The notes under the pieces are model-generated. The model was given only the letters and a program-made list of their open reading frames with translations. It was not told the DNA's origin and did no database searches. DNA of 34,775 bases, taken from assembly GCA_017540905.1 (NCBI GenBank), contig JAFYAC010000057.1:1-34775 (forward strand), read 5' to 3'. Both the position numbers and the translations under genes were made by a program. The DNA comes from Kiritimatiellia bacterium. Lineage in GTDB: Bacteria > Verrucomicrobiota > Kiritimatiellia > CAIQIC01 > Lenti-01. Within the stretch, counting starts at the first letter, position 1. Every line of letters begins with the position of its first letter. This document shows, one piece after another, positions 1 through 7,799 of the stretch.

Positions 1-3
1 CCT

Positions 4-98
4 GGTGGGGCGAGCCGTCCCCGGCGAGCCGGTGTGGAAGGGGGCAGGAGGTCTGGAAAACCGGCAAGAACGGCTCGGCGGGGACGCCTCGCCCCACC
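4..98. repeat. Palindromic repeat, GGTRGGGCGAGC family, copy 1
   Basis: Two 28-nt arms (4-31 and 71-98) are reverse complements with about two mismatches and would form a long hairpin with a 39-nt loop. The ends read GGTGGGGCGAGC and its complement. Related ends occur at 11541, 11671 and 23901, so this is a dispersed family. No transposase is associated. It lies upstream of the sigma factor gene. The stretch 99-269 holds no separate gene; a possible -10 (TACGAT, 215-220) has a poorly spaced -35. Confidence 0.75.
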
Positions 99-269
99 AT
101 GCGCCTCGCGCGGGAATATGCAAGCGTGGATTTGGTCCGCCCAGTGCACAAACCGGAGCTGCGCCCTGCAAAACCCGGAGGGCGGATTTTTGCTTGGCAA
201 GCGGGGGGAGGGTGTACGATTCTGGGAACGTGGCGCGCGGGAGGTGTCCGGCGCCGCACGGAGAAACCC

Positions 270-944
270 ATGGCCAGAATCCCCACGACTTCGGAAACGC
301 TGCTCCGCGACATTTCCGGCGACTTGCTGCATCCGCGGTGGACCGAGTTCGCCGGACGCTACCGCCCCATGATGGAGGAGCTCGTGGAGCGGGAGTTCCC
401 CGGGGTGGAGGCGGACGAAATCATCCAGCAGACGCTCCTCGCACTCGCGCGCATCCTCCCCGGGTACCGGTACAGGCCCGGCGAGAAGGGATATTTCCAT
501 TCCTATCTCTCCAAGATCCTCCGCAACAAGTGCATCGACGCGCTCCGCCGGGAGGGGCGCCGGGAGGAGCTCGCCCGCCGCCACCTCGACGCGCGCATCG
601 CCGCCGGGGAGGTGCAGGCCGCGGCTTCGGCGGACGACGGGGACGGGGACGGGGCGGAGCCCGCGCTCGTGCTCGCGACCGGCGGGGAGGCGCCGGGGAC
701 CTCTATCGAGGCGTGGCTCCAGGATGCGTGCCACATCGCGCTCCAGCAGCTGGAGGCGGAGACCATGGAGCGGAATCCGAAGCATTGGCACGTATTCCGG
801 CGGACATGGCTCGACGGGGAGCCGCCCGCCGCCGTCGCGGATTCGCTGCTGCTGGCGCGCCCGACCGTGGACCAGATCAAGAAACGGATGCTCGGGCGCC
901 TGGAGGAGATGATCCGCGCCCTGCGGGAGCTGGAGCGGGTCTAA
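270..944 (+). CDS. ECF-like RNA polymerase sigma-70 factor
   Basis: A 224-residue protein with the architecture of a short (ECF-type) sigma factor. Region 2 lies at about residues 35-95: a VEADEIIQQTLLALAR stretch resembling the core-binding DxEDIvQetfl motif, then RNKCIDALRREGR as the end of region 2. An Ala/Asp/Gly-rich linker (about 110-150) leads to a region 4 helix-turn-helix (about 165-215; VFRRTWLDGEPPAAVADSL, then a recognition helix with TVDQIKKRMLGRLEEM). The ATG at 270 is preferred over an in-frame ATG at 99 because GGAG lies at 260-263, and because the extra N-terminus would be read through a repeat. The next gene on the same strand is a transmembrane Ser/Thr kinase 625 nt away, a pairing known from PVC bacteria. 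No anti-sigma factor is adjacent. The promoters it recognises cannot be inferred here. Confidence 0.85.
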   Translation: MARIPTTSETLLRDISGDLLHPRWTEFAGRYRPMMEELVEREFPGVEADEIIQQTLLALARILPGYRYRPGEKGYFHSYLSKILRNKCIDALRREGRREELARRHLDARIAAGEVQAAASADDGDGDGAEPALVLATGGEAPGTSIEAWLQDACHIALQQLEAETMERNPKHWHVFRRTWLDGEPPAAVADSLLLARPTVDQIKKRMLGRLEEMIRALRELERV

Positions 945-1095
945 GGGGGCGGGCGGTGGGAACGGTGGGTGCCATGTATCCACGAATGCCACTTGCCATG
1001 AGGCACCCGCCGGACGCGTGGCGGCGAGGGGTTTCCCATTTCTCTCTATGCTTCGCACGAGGAAGGCGTTTCCCCGAAAAATTGGAAAGATTGGC

Positions 1096-1430
1096 AAACT
1101 CCGATTTATCCGATGCCTTCGCTAACGCTCCGGCGATGCGTCCCAATGGCTTTTCCCATGGCCTCCCAACAACGCGGGCAGCGACGGGCCCCCGTGTCCG
1201 GGGCCTCCGTCGTTGCCCGCACGGTGGACATTTTCCCCATTCCGGTTCTCGGGGCATTCGCCGCATCGTGTGCAGCCCAATGCTCCACCTGCCAGAATCG
1301 GAAAAATCTCTGCAGTGTGCGCAGCGACGGATGCCCGGCATCCGTCACTGCGCACGTTGGATTGCAAAAGAAGAAGATGCAGGGAAGCTTCGCCGGAGCG
1401 TTAGCGAAGGCATCGGACAAATCGGAGTTT
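1096..1430. repeat. Long inverted repeat with nested REP-like hairpins
   Basis: The 40-nt arms 1096-1135 and 1391-1430 are reverse complements with one mismatch. Two further near-perfect hairpins lie between them: 1174-1187 with 1207-1220 (14-nt arms, one mismatch) and 1317-1335 with 1337-1355 (19-nt arms, one mismatch). The inner hairpins share a GCAGCGACGG core. There is no coding sequence in the 945-1569 gap between the sigma factor and the kinase; the open frames there are read-through of these palindromes. It looks like a non-autonomous mobile or REP/BIME-like element. Confidence 0.8.
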
Positions 1431-1569
1431 GGTTTTTCATGACACCCGGATTTGATTGCCTGAGCCATATTCCGGTCCGTTTCCTGCCCTCCGCGGATGC
1501 TGCGCCGGAGGCGGCCGCGTGTCAGATTCGCCGACCTGCGAGCGTGATACAAGGATGATGGAACCCGCC

Positions 1570-3681
1570 ATGGAAACGCACCCCGACCAACCCGGCGACG
1601 ACATCGGCGCGCTGCTGGAGCGCTTCCGCACCACGCTCGGCGAGGAGGAGCGGCGCGGCTACGCCGGGGCCGCCGCGGAACGGCTCTTCGCGGAAGGTTC
1701 GGCGGCGGGCGACTGGACGGTGCTGGGATTCCTCGCGCGCGGCGGCAGCTCGGAAACGTATTGCGCGCGCCACCGGACGCTCGGCACCCCCGCCGTGCTC
1801 AAGGTCCTCCACCGCACGGAACCGCGCCACCTCGAACGGTTCCGGCGGGAGACCCGCTTCCTGCGGGAGCGCCCCGGGCCGTCGTTCCCGGCCTTCCTGG
1901 ACGCCGGGGAGACCGCCGGGCGGCCGTGGATCGCCATCGAGCCGCTCGAGGTGTTCCCGCCCCCGGCCTCCGACGCCGCCGTGGCGCGCTACCTCCTCGA
2001 CGTCGGCACGGGCCTGTCCGCCCTCCATGCGCGCGGGTGGCTCCACCGCGACGTAAAGCCCGCCAACATCCTGCGCCGCGCCGACGGGCATGCGGTGCTC
2101 GTCGATTTCGGCCTGCTCAAGAAGATCGATTCCGGCCCGGACTCCGTCACGGCCCTCTCCGTGGTCGATGGGCGGCCCGTCGGCGTGGGCACCCCCGGTT
2201 ACGCGGCGCCCGAGCAGTTTGCCGGCGGTCCCGCCACGCCCGCGACCGACGTGCACGCGTTGGGGTGTCTGGCCGACCGCTGCTTCGGCGGCCGCCCGCC
2301 CCGCCATTGGGAACGCATCATCGCGAAGGCCACGCACGCGCTGCCCCACCGCCGCTATCCCTCCGTCGCCGCCATGATGCGCGCCATACGCCTCCGGCAT
2401 CTCCGAGCCGGGCTGTTCCATGCGGCCCTGGCCATTCTGGCGGTTGCGGTTGGTGCGGTCCTGCTGCTCCGGCCGCGGCCGCCGGAACCCGTCCCGGCGG
2501 AACCGCCGCCACCCGCCCCGGCAACGCAGGCGGCGGACGGGATGCCGCCGCTTCCACCGGACGCGCCGCAACCCGAAGCCGCACCGGAACCGGAGGCGCC
2601 GGAAACGGTCCCCGAAGCCCCGTCCGTACCGGACAGGGCGGAAGGGGATGACAGCCCCCCCGCCCAGCCCCTCAGCTTCGAAGAAATGCAACACATCATG
2701 GGGGAGCGGATGCGGGCCATCCAGGAGGCCGGCGCCAGCATGCGCGAGGCCCGGGAATACATGGACGAGGGCTCCTGGGCAAAAGGACTCCGGGCCGCCG
2801 AGCGCGGTCTGGAACTGAGTGGCGCGGAAACCCATCCCGCCCCCGGCCGGGTGGAGTGCCAGTACCTGCTCGCCATGGCCTGGTACCTGCTGGTCGTCCC
2901 CGACGACAGCCTGCGGGACCCGGGGCGCGCCGCCCGGCTGGAGCAGATCGCCCGCGACGCGGGCGCGAGCGGGCCCTTCGTGGACATCATCGACGCCGCC
3001 CTGCAATTCGAGTCCGGCGACACGGAAGGCGCGCTCGAAACCATCGCCCGCCTGACCGCCTCCGGCCGGGGCGACGACGAGACCGACCGGCAGCTCCTCT
3101 GCTACCAGGCGGGCCACCGCTACACCCTGCGCCCCACCACCCAATCCGAAGAGGTCCGCCGGCTCCTGGAGGAAGCCGACCGCCACCTCCAAACCGCCCG
3201 CAAACGGTGCCGGGACGCGGACTGGGCCGGCGGGTTGGCCGCCGCCGAGGAAGCCCTGTCCCTGGTCGGCGCGGAACACCGCGATCCGCCGGTGCCCGAC
3301 GACGGCAAGTATTTGCTCGCCGCGGCCTGGCTTCTTCTCGTCGTCCCCGACGCCGACCTGCGCGACACCGAGCGCGCCGGCCGCCTGTACCGCCAGGCCG
3401 AACGGCTGAACGCGTGGGGCGGCATGTCCGGCCACATCCGCGCCGCCCTCCAGTTCGCGGAGGGGCGGCCGGAGGAAGCGTTCCGGACGATGCAGGAGGT
3501 CGTCGAACGGGAGGGCGATTCCGAGTACGAGGACATGGAAACGGAAATCCAGCTCCGATGCTACGAACACGGCCAACCGTACTACCTGCCGCCCCGCGGC
3601 GCCCTGCCCTGGGAGAACTCCTCCGACCCATACACGACCGCCCGCACCCTCGCGTTCGTCACCTCCTTCCCCGACGACTGA
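1570..3681 (+). CDS. Membrane-anchored Ser/Thr protein kinase with duplicated C-terminal repeat domain
   Basis: About 703 residues. The kinase domain spans residues 50-275: glycine-rich loop LARGGSSETY (55-64), ATP lysine K78, catalytic loop HRDVKPANIL (159-168, Asp161), DFG 179-181 and APE-type motif AAPEQF. The C-lobe after it is unusually short. One membrane helix (about 281-300) is followed by a Pro/Ala/Glu-rich linker. Two homologous blocks of about 130 residues follow (about 385-515 and 540-675). Both contain a W-A-x-GL-x-AAE motif, a YLLA.AW.LLVVPD.LRD segment and an ALQFE/AEG segment, so the sensor half arose by duplication of a TPR-like unit. The start is uncertain: ATG codons at 1555, 1558 and 1570 are all possible. 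I chose 1570 because AGGA at 1552-1555 is too close to the others, although a leaderless start at 1558 is conceivable. It probably works with the upstream sigma factor (inference from position). Confidence 0.85.
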   Translation: METHPDQPGDDIGALLERFRTTLGEEERRGYAGAAAERLFAEGSAAGDWTVLGFLARGGSSETYCARHRTLGTPAVLKVLHRTEPRHLERFRRETRFLRERPGPSFPAFLDAGETAGRPWIAIEPLEVFPPPASDAAVARYLLDVGTGLSALHARGWLHRDVKPANILRRADGHAVLVDFGLLKKIDSGPDSVTALSVVDGRPVGVGTPGYAAPEQFAGGPATPATDVHALGCLADRCFGGRPPRHWERIIAKATHALPHRRYPSVAAMMRAIRLRHLRAGLFHAALAILAVAVGAVLLLRPRPPEPVPAEPPPPAPATQAADGMPPLPPDAPQPEAAPEPEAPETVPEAPSVPDRAEGDDSPPAQPLSFEEMQHIMGERMRAIQEAGASMREAREYMDEGSWAKGLRAAERGLELSGAETHPAPGRVECQYLLAMAWYLLVVPDDSLRDPGRAARLEQIARDAGASGPFVDIIDAALQFESGDTEGALETIARLTASGRGDDETDRQLLCYQAGHRYTLRPTTQSEEVRRLLEEADRHLQTARKRCRDADWAGGLAAAEEALSLVGAEHRDPPVPDDGKYLLAAAWLLLVVPDADLRDTERAGRLYRQAERLNAWGGMSGHIRAALQFAEGRPEEAFRTMQEVVEREGDSEYEDMETEIQLRCYEHGQPYYLPPRGALPWENSSDPYTTARTLAFVTSFPDD

Positions 3682-3867
3682 AGACGCGGCGGCCCGGGCG
3701 CAGGGCTGTTGTCCGGCGGGGCGGCGACGCCGGCTCCGGGGAATGCTGGGCATGGCTTTGCCTTGCGGCCAGGGATACCGGCAATCCAGTGGCAATCCTT
3801 GGGACGACCGCGGAACCCCGTTTTCCAGCTGTTTTCAACCATGCCTCCGCCGGGCCCCGTTGCGCGT

Positions 3868-3896
3868 TTGACGTGCGGACCGGATTTTGCGATAAA
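3868..3896 (+). promoter_or_regulatory. Promoter of the CAU tRNA
   Basis: TTGACG (3868-3873), a 17-nt spacer, then GATAAA (3891-3896), ending 11 nt before the tRNA. The -35 is near consensus and the -10 differs at its first base. The preceding stretch 3682-3867 holds nothing else recognisable. Confidence 0.6.
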
Positions 3897-3907
3897 GCGC
3901 CCGTCGC

Positions 3908-3981
3908 CGGACCCTTAGCTCAGTCGGTCAGAGCGGGAGACTCATAATCTCTTGGTCGCAGGTTCAAGTCCTGCAGGGTCC
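3908..3981 (+). tRNA. tRNA with CAU anticodon, probably tRNA-Ile2 (lysidine type)
   Basis: Full cloverleaf of 74 nt: acceptor GGACCCT/AGGGTCC, D-stem GCTC/GAGC, anticodon stem GGAGA/TCTCT with loop CTCATAA (anticodon CAT), T-stem GCAGG/CCTGC with loop TTCAAGT, discriminator A. The 3' CCA is not encoded (A is followed by CTT). The CAU anticodon could be Met or Ile2. The sequence is very like E. coli ileX/ileY as I remember it, and it has C4-G69 and C5-G68, the pairs known to favour the lysidine synthetase TilS. I therefore favour Ile decoding of AUA. Elongator Met remains possible. Confidence 0.93.
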
Positions 3982-4238
3982 ACTTCTTTTTCGCCGGCAA
4001 ACAGTGGCGAAAGTTGCCCTCCATGCGCTTTGCACAAGGGCTTCAAGCGCCGCACCACCTCCCTCTCCTCCGCGTCGAACCGCCAGAAGGCGTCCCGCAG
4101 GTCGCTTGGGTCGAAGAGGCACCCGTGCGCGCCGTGGAAATCCGCCATGAAGCGCCACAGGGCGGGCTTGTTCTCGTCGGTGCGGACGTCGACGAGGGTT
4201 CCGTAGAAGTCGAAAACGTAGTTGGCGAACTCGTGCAT
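3942..4238 (-). pseudogene. Truncated HAD-family hydrolase (N-terminal remnant)
   Basis: The frame from ATG 4238 encodes 98 residues. The first ~65 look like the start of a haloacid-dehalogenase-type phosphatase: YVFDFYGTLVDVRTDEN, with motif I Asp in a DxYGT variant, then an ALWRFMADFHGAHG cap-type helix. HAD hydrolases of this type usually run 200-240 residues. Here motifs II-IV are missing, and the frame ends in residues translated from the antisense of the tRNA (3942-3981), where there is no family similarity. The break lies at about 3985-4040. The start is 5 nt past the stop of the upstream lipoprotein gene, so the two were one transcription unit. A shortened but expressed peptide cannot be excluded. 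Confidence 0.75.
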
Positions 4239-4243
4239 GGGAC

Positions 4244-4798
4244 TCAGGGGATTGGTTCCGGGGGCGGTTCCGTTCCGGGGGGCAGAACCTCGAACTGCTT
4301 CTCGCACAGCATGATTCCGTTATGGAAGACGAACATGCCATAGGTGCCGGACAACATCGGTTCGCCGGGTTCGAGGAGGTAGCCAATGACGGGGTTCGCC
4401 CGGGTTTCGGCGGCGGTGCGCCGGAAGTGCAGACCCTGCGGCATGTGACTGCCATCCTCCGGCGGCAGGCCGACGACGAAATCGATGGCGTCCGGATCGG
4501 GCTCCCCTTCGAGGCGGAACCGGAAGCCGAACGCCGTGCCTTCCGCGAACGGGATTTGCGTCGTCGTCCGGACATGCTCCTGCCCGGAGAGACGCCACTC
4601 CCCGGCCGGACCTTCCGAGCGGCCCGCGACGACCAAGTTCGTGTAGATGCCGTATTCCACGATTGTCGCCCGCACCTGGTCGGGTGGCGGTGTCGGCACC
4701 TCCAAACTCGCGCATGCACAAAGGAACAGGCTCGGCAACGCCGCCAACAGCGCCATCCGGAAAGCCAAACCATGCACTCTGCAAACTCTTCTGCCCAT
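4244..4798 (-). CDS. DUF3859-like lipoprotein
   Basis: About 184 residues. The N-terminus is a lipoprotein signal: a basic start (MGRRVCR), a hydrophobic core (ALLAALPSLFL) and a lipobox-like LCAC with the acylated Cys at about residue 29. The mature part begins with a V-[RT]-A-T-I-V-E-Y-G-I-Y type strand, has a GTAFGFRFRLEGEPD stretch in the middle and ends with YGMFVFHNGIMLCEKQFEVL. This order is what I remember of DUF3859, a beta-rich family of unknown function; the assignment is from memory, without a search. ATG 4798 has AAAGGG upstream at good distance. It is transcribed away from the operon starting at 5008 and leads into the broken HAD gene. Surface or periplasmic localisation is inferred. 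Confidence 0.75.
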   Translation of the reverse strand: MGRRVCRVHGLAFRMALLAALPSLFLCACASLEVPTPPPDQVRATIVEYGIYTNLVVAGRSEGPAGEWRLSGQEHVRTTTQIPFAEGTAFGFRFRLEGEPDPDAIDFVVGLPPEDGSHMPQGLHFRRTAAETRANPVIGYLLEPGEPMLSGTYGMFVFHNGIMLCEKQFEVLPPGTEPPPEPIP

Positions 4799-4826
4799 GG
4801 CATCCGCCCTTTCGTTCGATGTCGCA

Positions 4827-4855
4827 ACCCTACCCGTCCCCCTGCCGCAAAGCAA
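4827..4855 (-). promoter_or_regulatory. Promoter of the lipoprotein gene
   Basis: Read on the minus strand: TTGCTT (4855-4850), a 17-nt spacer and TAGGGT (4832-4827), about 28 nt upstream of the ATG at 4798. Spacing is ideal and both boxes are moderate matches. Confidence 0.45.
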
Positions 4856-4972
4856 GCTCCGCCTTCCGCGGCCTTGGCGTTCATGTGCGGAAGCATGGCG
4901 CAAAACGGACGGAAACGCCTGTCTTTTCCGTAATCTCACTGCACCGCCGCGCCCCACCCCCGCGGGTTCGCG

Positions 4973-5001
4973 TGGACTTTCCGCGCCCGATGCGCTATAC
5001 A
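4973..5001 (+). promoter_or_regulatory. Promoter of the five-gene operon, apparently leaderless
   Basis: TGGACT (4973-4978), a 17-nt spacer and TATACA (4996-5001). Only six bases separate the -10 from the ATG at 5008, so transcription would start at or next to the A of the start codon. An AGGGGG just before the ATG is too close to act as a normal Shine-Dalgarno sequence. Confidence 0.55.
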
Positions 5002-5007
5002 GGGGGC

Positions 5008-5409
5008 ATGAAACTTCCCTTTTTCGCCCAACTCTTCAAGTCGCTGGCCCGGCCGCCCGCGACGAATCCCTTCCCGGCGCCCCACCTGCCGCCGTCCGTC
5101 ACCGACTATCTCGACGACGTCCGCGCGGGCCAGGCCAAGCTCAACCCGCCGGTCCCCTTCCCGCCCGGCGGGCGCGCCCGCATCGCCTACGACCCGGCGG
5201 CCTGCATCGGCTGCAAGCTGTGCATCAAGGTGTGCCCCGCGCACGCGATCGACTTCATCCCCGAGGCGAAGAAGATCCGCATCTTCCGCGCCCAGTGCAT
5301 CGCCTGCGGGCAGTGCACGGAAGTCTGCGCGAAGAAGTGCCTGTCGATGGACGGCGAATTCCTGCAAGCCGACACCGACCGCAACTCCCCCGCCCTGATC
5401 GCCGAATGA
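5008..5409 (+). CDS. 2x[4Fe-4S] ferredoxin-type protein, EchF/NuoI-like
   Basis: A 133-residue protein with two classical cluster motifs: CxxCxxCxxxCP at Cys66, 69, 72, 76 and CxxCxxCxxxC at Cys97, 100, 103, 107. Two [4Fe-4S] clusters are expected, with the linking ~20 residues typical of 8Fe ferredoxins. The N-terminal ~60 residues (FKSLARPPATNPFP, later a GRARIAYDPAACIGC lead-in) resemble the small iron-sulfur subunit of membrane hydrogenases and complex I (EchF, NuoI). It has no signal peptide, so it is cytoplasmic or bound to the inner face of a membrane complex. No other subunits of such a complex are in the window. It is the first gene of an overlapping operon (4 nt shared with the TPR gene). 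Its redox partner is unknown. Confidence 0.88.
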   Translation: MKLPFFAQLFKSLARPPATNPFPAPHLPPSVTDYLDDVRAGQAKLNPPVPFPPGGRARIAYDPAACIGCKLCIKVCPAHAIDFIPEAKKIRIFRAQCIACGQCTEVCAKKCLSMDGEFLQADTDRNSPALIAE

Positions 5410-7799
5410 CATCCCGCCGCCACCTCCTCCCCGCCGCCGCACTGGCCGCGGCGTTCCTGTCCGTCGCCCCGCCCCGCCCCGCCCCCGCGGCCCCGGCCCT
5501 CTCCGCCGCCGAGCAGCTCCACTTCGCGGACGGCATCTACCTGCGCGGCTTCCACGAGAGCGCCGTCGGCGAATACCTCGCACTCCTGCGCGACTTCCCG
5601 GACGCCCCCGAAGCCGCCGCCGCCCTCTACCGCACCGGCGAATGCTACCGCCAGCTCGGCAACGCCCAGGGCGCCGAACGCTTCTACCGCCGCGTCGCCG
5701 CCGAGCACCCCGCCCCCCCCTACGCCCCCCGCGCCGAACTCCGCCGCGCCACCCTCGAACTCGACGCCGGCCGCCCCGCCGAAGCCGCCGCCCGCCTCAA
5801 AGCCCTCCGCGAAGCCCCCCTTCCCCTCGACCCCGACACCGCCGCGGCCGCCGCCTACGACCTGGGCCGCGCCCAGCGCGACTCCGGCGACCGCGAAGCC
5901 GCCGCCGCCACCTGGGAAGCCCTCCTCGCGTCCCCGCCCGCCCCCGACACCCCCTACCTCTCCTGCGCCGCCCTCGACCTGGCCGAGCTCCGCAACGGCG
6001 TGAAGAAATACGCCGCCCGCATGCCCGCCTGGTACGCCCTGGCCGCCGAAAAAGCCGCCACCCCCGCCGCCAAGGCCGAAGCCCTCTACCGCTGGGGCGA
6101 ATGGTCCTTCTCGCGCGGCGACCACGCCTCCGCGGCCGACACCCTCCAATCCCTGCGCATGGAAGCCCCCGACTCCCGCCGCGCCCGCGACGCCGCCATC
6201 CTCCTCGGCTGGTCCCTCTACTACCTCGACCGCGCCCCCGAGGCCCTCGACCTGGCCGACGCCGCCGAAGCCTCCGCCGCCTCCGCCCCGGCCGCGGCGG
6301 CGGCCGCCTACCTCCGCGCCTCCGCCCTCCGCAAACTCAACCGCGACGGCGAAGCCCTCCTCGCCTACAACGCCCTCCTTTCCGACTACCCCGGCACCCC
6401 CTTCGCCGCGCGCGCTTCCTACGAAGTCATGGCGACCCACTTCAAGCGCGGCGACCACGCCGCCGCCCTCGCCGCGGCCCCCCTCCGTCCCGACCCCGAA
6501 CAAGCCGCCGACGTCCTCTGGATGCGCGCCGAATGCGAACGCGCCCTCCACCGCGCCGACGACGCCCGCGCCGACTACCGCGCCCTGGCCGAGACCCATT
6601 CCGATTCCCCCCACGCCCCCGACGCCCTCCTCCGGCTGGCCGAAATGGCCCGCGACGACGGCCTCGACGCCGAAGCCGCCTCCTGGTACCTCCGCGCCGC
6701 CGAAACCTCCTCCCCCGACGCCCCGGCCGCCCTGCACTCCGCCGCCCTCTCCCAACTCCGCGCCGGCGACGCCACCGCCGCCCTGGCCACCTGGGACCGC
6801 CTCCTCGCCTCCGCCGCCGACAACGCAAAATCCTCCCCCGACCCCGACCTCCTCGCCTCCGCCCGCCTCCAGCGCGCCCTGGCCCTGCACTCCATGGACC
6901 GCACCGCCGAAGCCGCATCCGCCCTCGACGATCTCCTCGCCGCCACCCCCCACGGCCCCGCCGCCGCCCAAGCCCACTACTGGCGCGGCGAACTCCAGGC
7001 CCGCGACGAAAACTGGCCCGCCGCCGAAACCTCCTTCCGCGCCGCCCTGGCCGAACCCGCCGATCCCCGCACCGCCTCCCTCGCCCGCCTACGCCTCGTC
7101 ACCGCCCTCCAGCGGCAGGACCGCATGGATGACGCCGCCGACCAGACCGAGCCCCTCCTGGCCGATTCCTCTTTCATTGCCGAGAACCCCGCCCTCGTCG
7201 AGTGGCTCCTCAAACTCCGCTTCGACCAAGGCCAAACCACCCGCGCCCTCCGCGCCGCCACCGAACTCGCCCAGAACACCGAAGACGGCCCCTGGCGCCA
7301 GATCGCCTGGTACTGGGTAGGTCTCTGCCGCTCCCGCACCGGCGACGACACCGCCGCCGCCGAAGCCTACGAACGCGCCGCCGCCATCCCCGCCCAAACC
7401 CGCGAAGGCACCACCGCCCTCCTCTACCTTGCCGACCTCGACCGCGCCGCCGGCCGCTACGACCTCGCCCTTTCCCGCTTCTCCGCCGCCGCCGACCAGG
7501 CCCGCGACGACGACTCCCTCGACCTGCGCGTCCGCGCCTACTTCGGCCTGGGCGAGACCGAAGAAGCCGCCGGCCGCCCCTCCGAGGCCGCCCGCCACTA
7601 CCGCGTCGTTGCCGTCCTCTTCGACGACCCCGAATACTCCCCCCACGCCCTCTACCGTTCCGGCCTCCTCCTCAAGACCCTCGGACGCGACGCCGAAGCC
7701 GCCGACACCTTCGCCGAACTCACCGCCCGCTACCCCGAATCCGCCTTCGCCCGCCAGGCCGCCGCCGAACAAGCCCCTTCCGGGGAGTCCGCCCCGTGA
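5406..7799 (+). CDS. Secreted or periplasmic tetratricopeptide-repeat protein
   Basis: 797 residues starting at an ATGA overlap with the ferredoxin stop. The first ~28 residues are a signal peptide (MTSRRHLLP, a hydrophobic Ala/Leu core, then APAAPA). The remainder is almost entirely helical TPR units, very rich in Ala, with recurring patterns such as AALYRTGECYRQLGNAQGAERFYRRV, LGRAQRDSGDREAAAATWEAL and LYRSGLLLKTLGRDAEAADTFAEL (the last at about residues 750-775). No catalytic domain is seen. TPR proteins of this size usually act as scaffolds in the periplasm or outer membrane, for example in envelope assembly or secretion; the partner here is unknown. Codon use is extremely C-ending, which produces long spurious open frames on both strands. 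Confidence 0.85.
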   Translation: MTSRRHLLPAAALAAAFLSVAPPRPAPAAPALSAAEQLHFADGIYLRGFHESAVGEYLALLRDFPDAPEAAAALYRTGECYRQLGNAQGAERFYRRVAAEHPAPPYAPRAELRRATLELDAGRPAEAAARLKALREAPLPLDPDTAAAAAYDLGRAQRDSGDREAAAATWEALLASPPAPDTPYLSCAALDLAELRNGVKKYAARMPAWYALAAEKAATPAAKAEALYRWGEWSFSRGDHASAADTLQSLRMEAPDSRRARDAAILLGWSLYYLDRAPEALDLADAAEASAASAPAAAAAAYLRASALRKLNRDGEALLAYNALLSDYPGTPFAARASYEVMATHFKRGDHAAALAAAPLRPDPEQAADVLWMRAECERALHRADDARADYRALAETHSDSPHAPDALLRLAEMARDDGLDAEAASWYLRAAETSSPDAPAALHSAALSQLRAGDATAALATWDRLLASAADNAKSSPDPDLLASARLQRALALHSMDRTAEAASALDDLLAATPHGPAAAQAHYWRGELQARDENWPAAETSFRAALAEPADPRTASLARLRLVTALQRQDRMDDAADQTEPLLADSSFIAENPALVEWLLKLRFDQGQTTRALRAATELAQNTEDGPWRQIAWYWVGLCRSRTGDDTAAAEAYERAAAIPAQTREGTTALLYLADLDRAAGRYDLALSRFSAAADQARDDDSLDLRVRAYFGLGETEEAAGRPSEAARHYRVVAVLFDDPEYSPHALYRSGLLLKTLGRDAEAADTFAELTARYPESAFARQAAAEQAPSGESAP

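Noticed and set aside
99-269. Upstream start for the sigma factor at ATG 99
   Set aside because: It lies at the edge of the first palindrome; the ATG at 270 has a GGAG at the right distance and gives normal ECF length.
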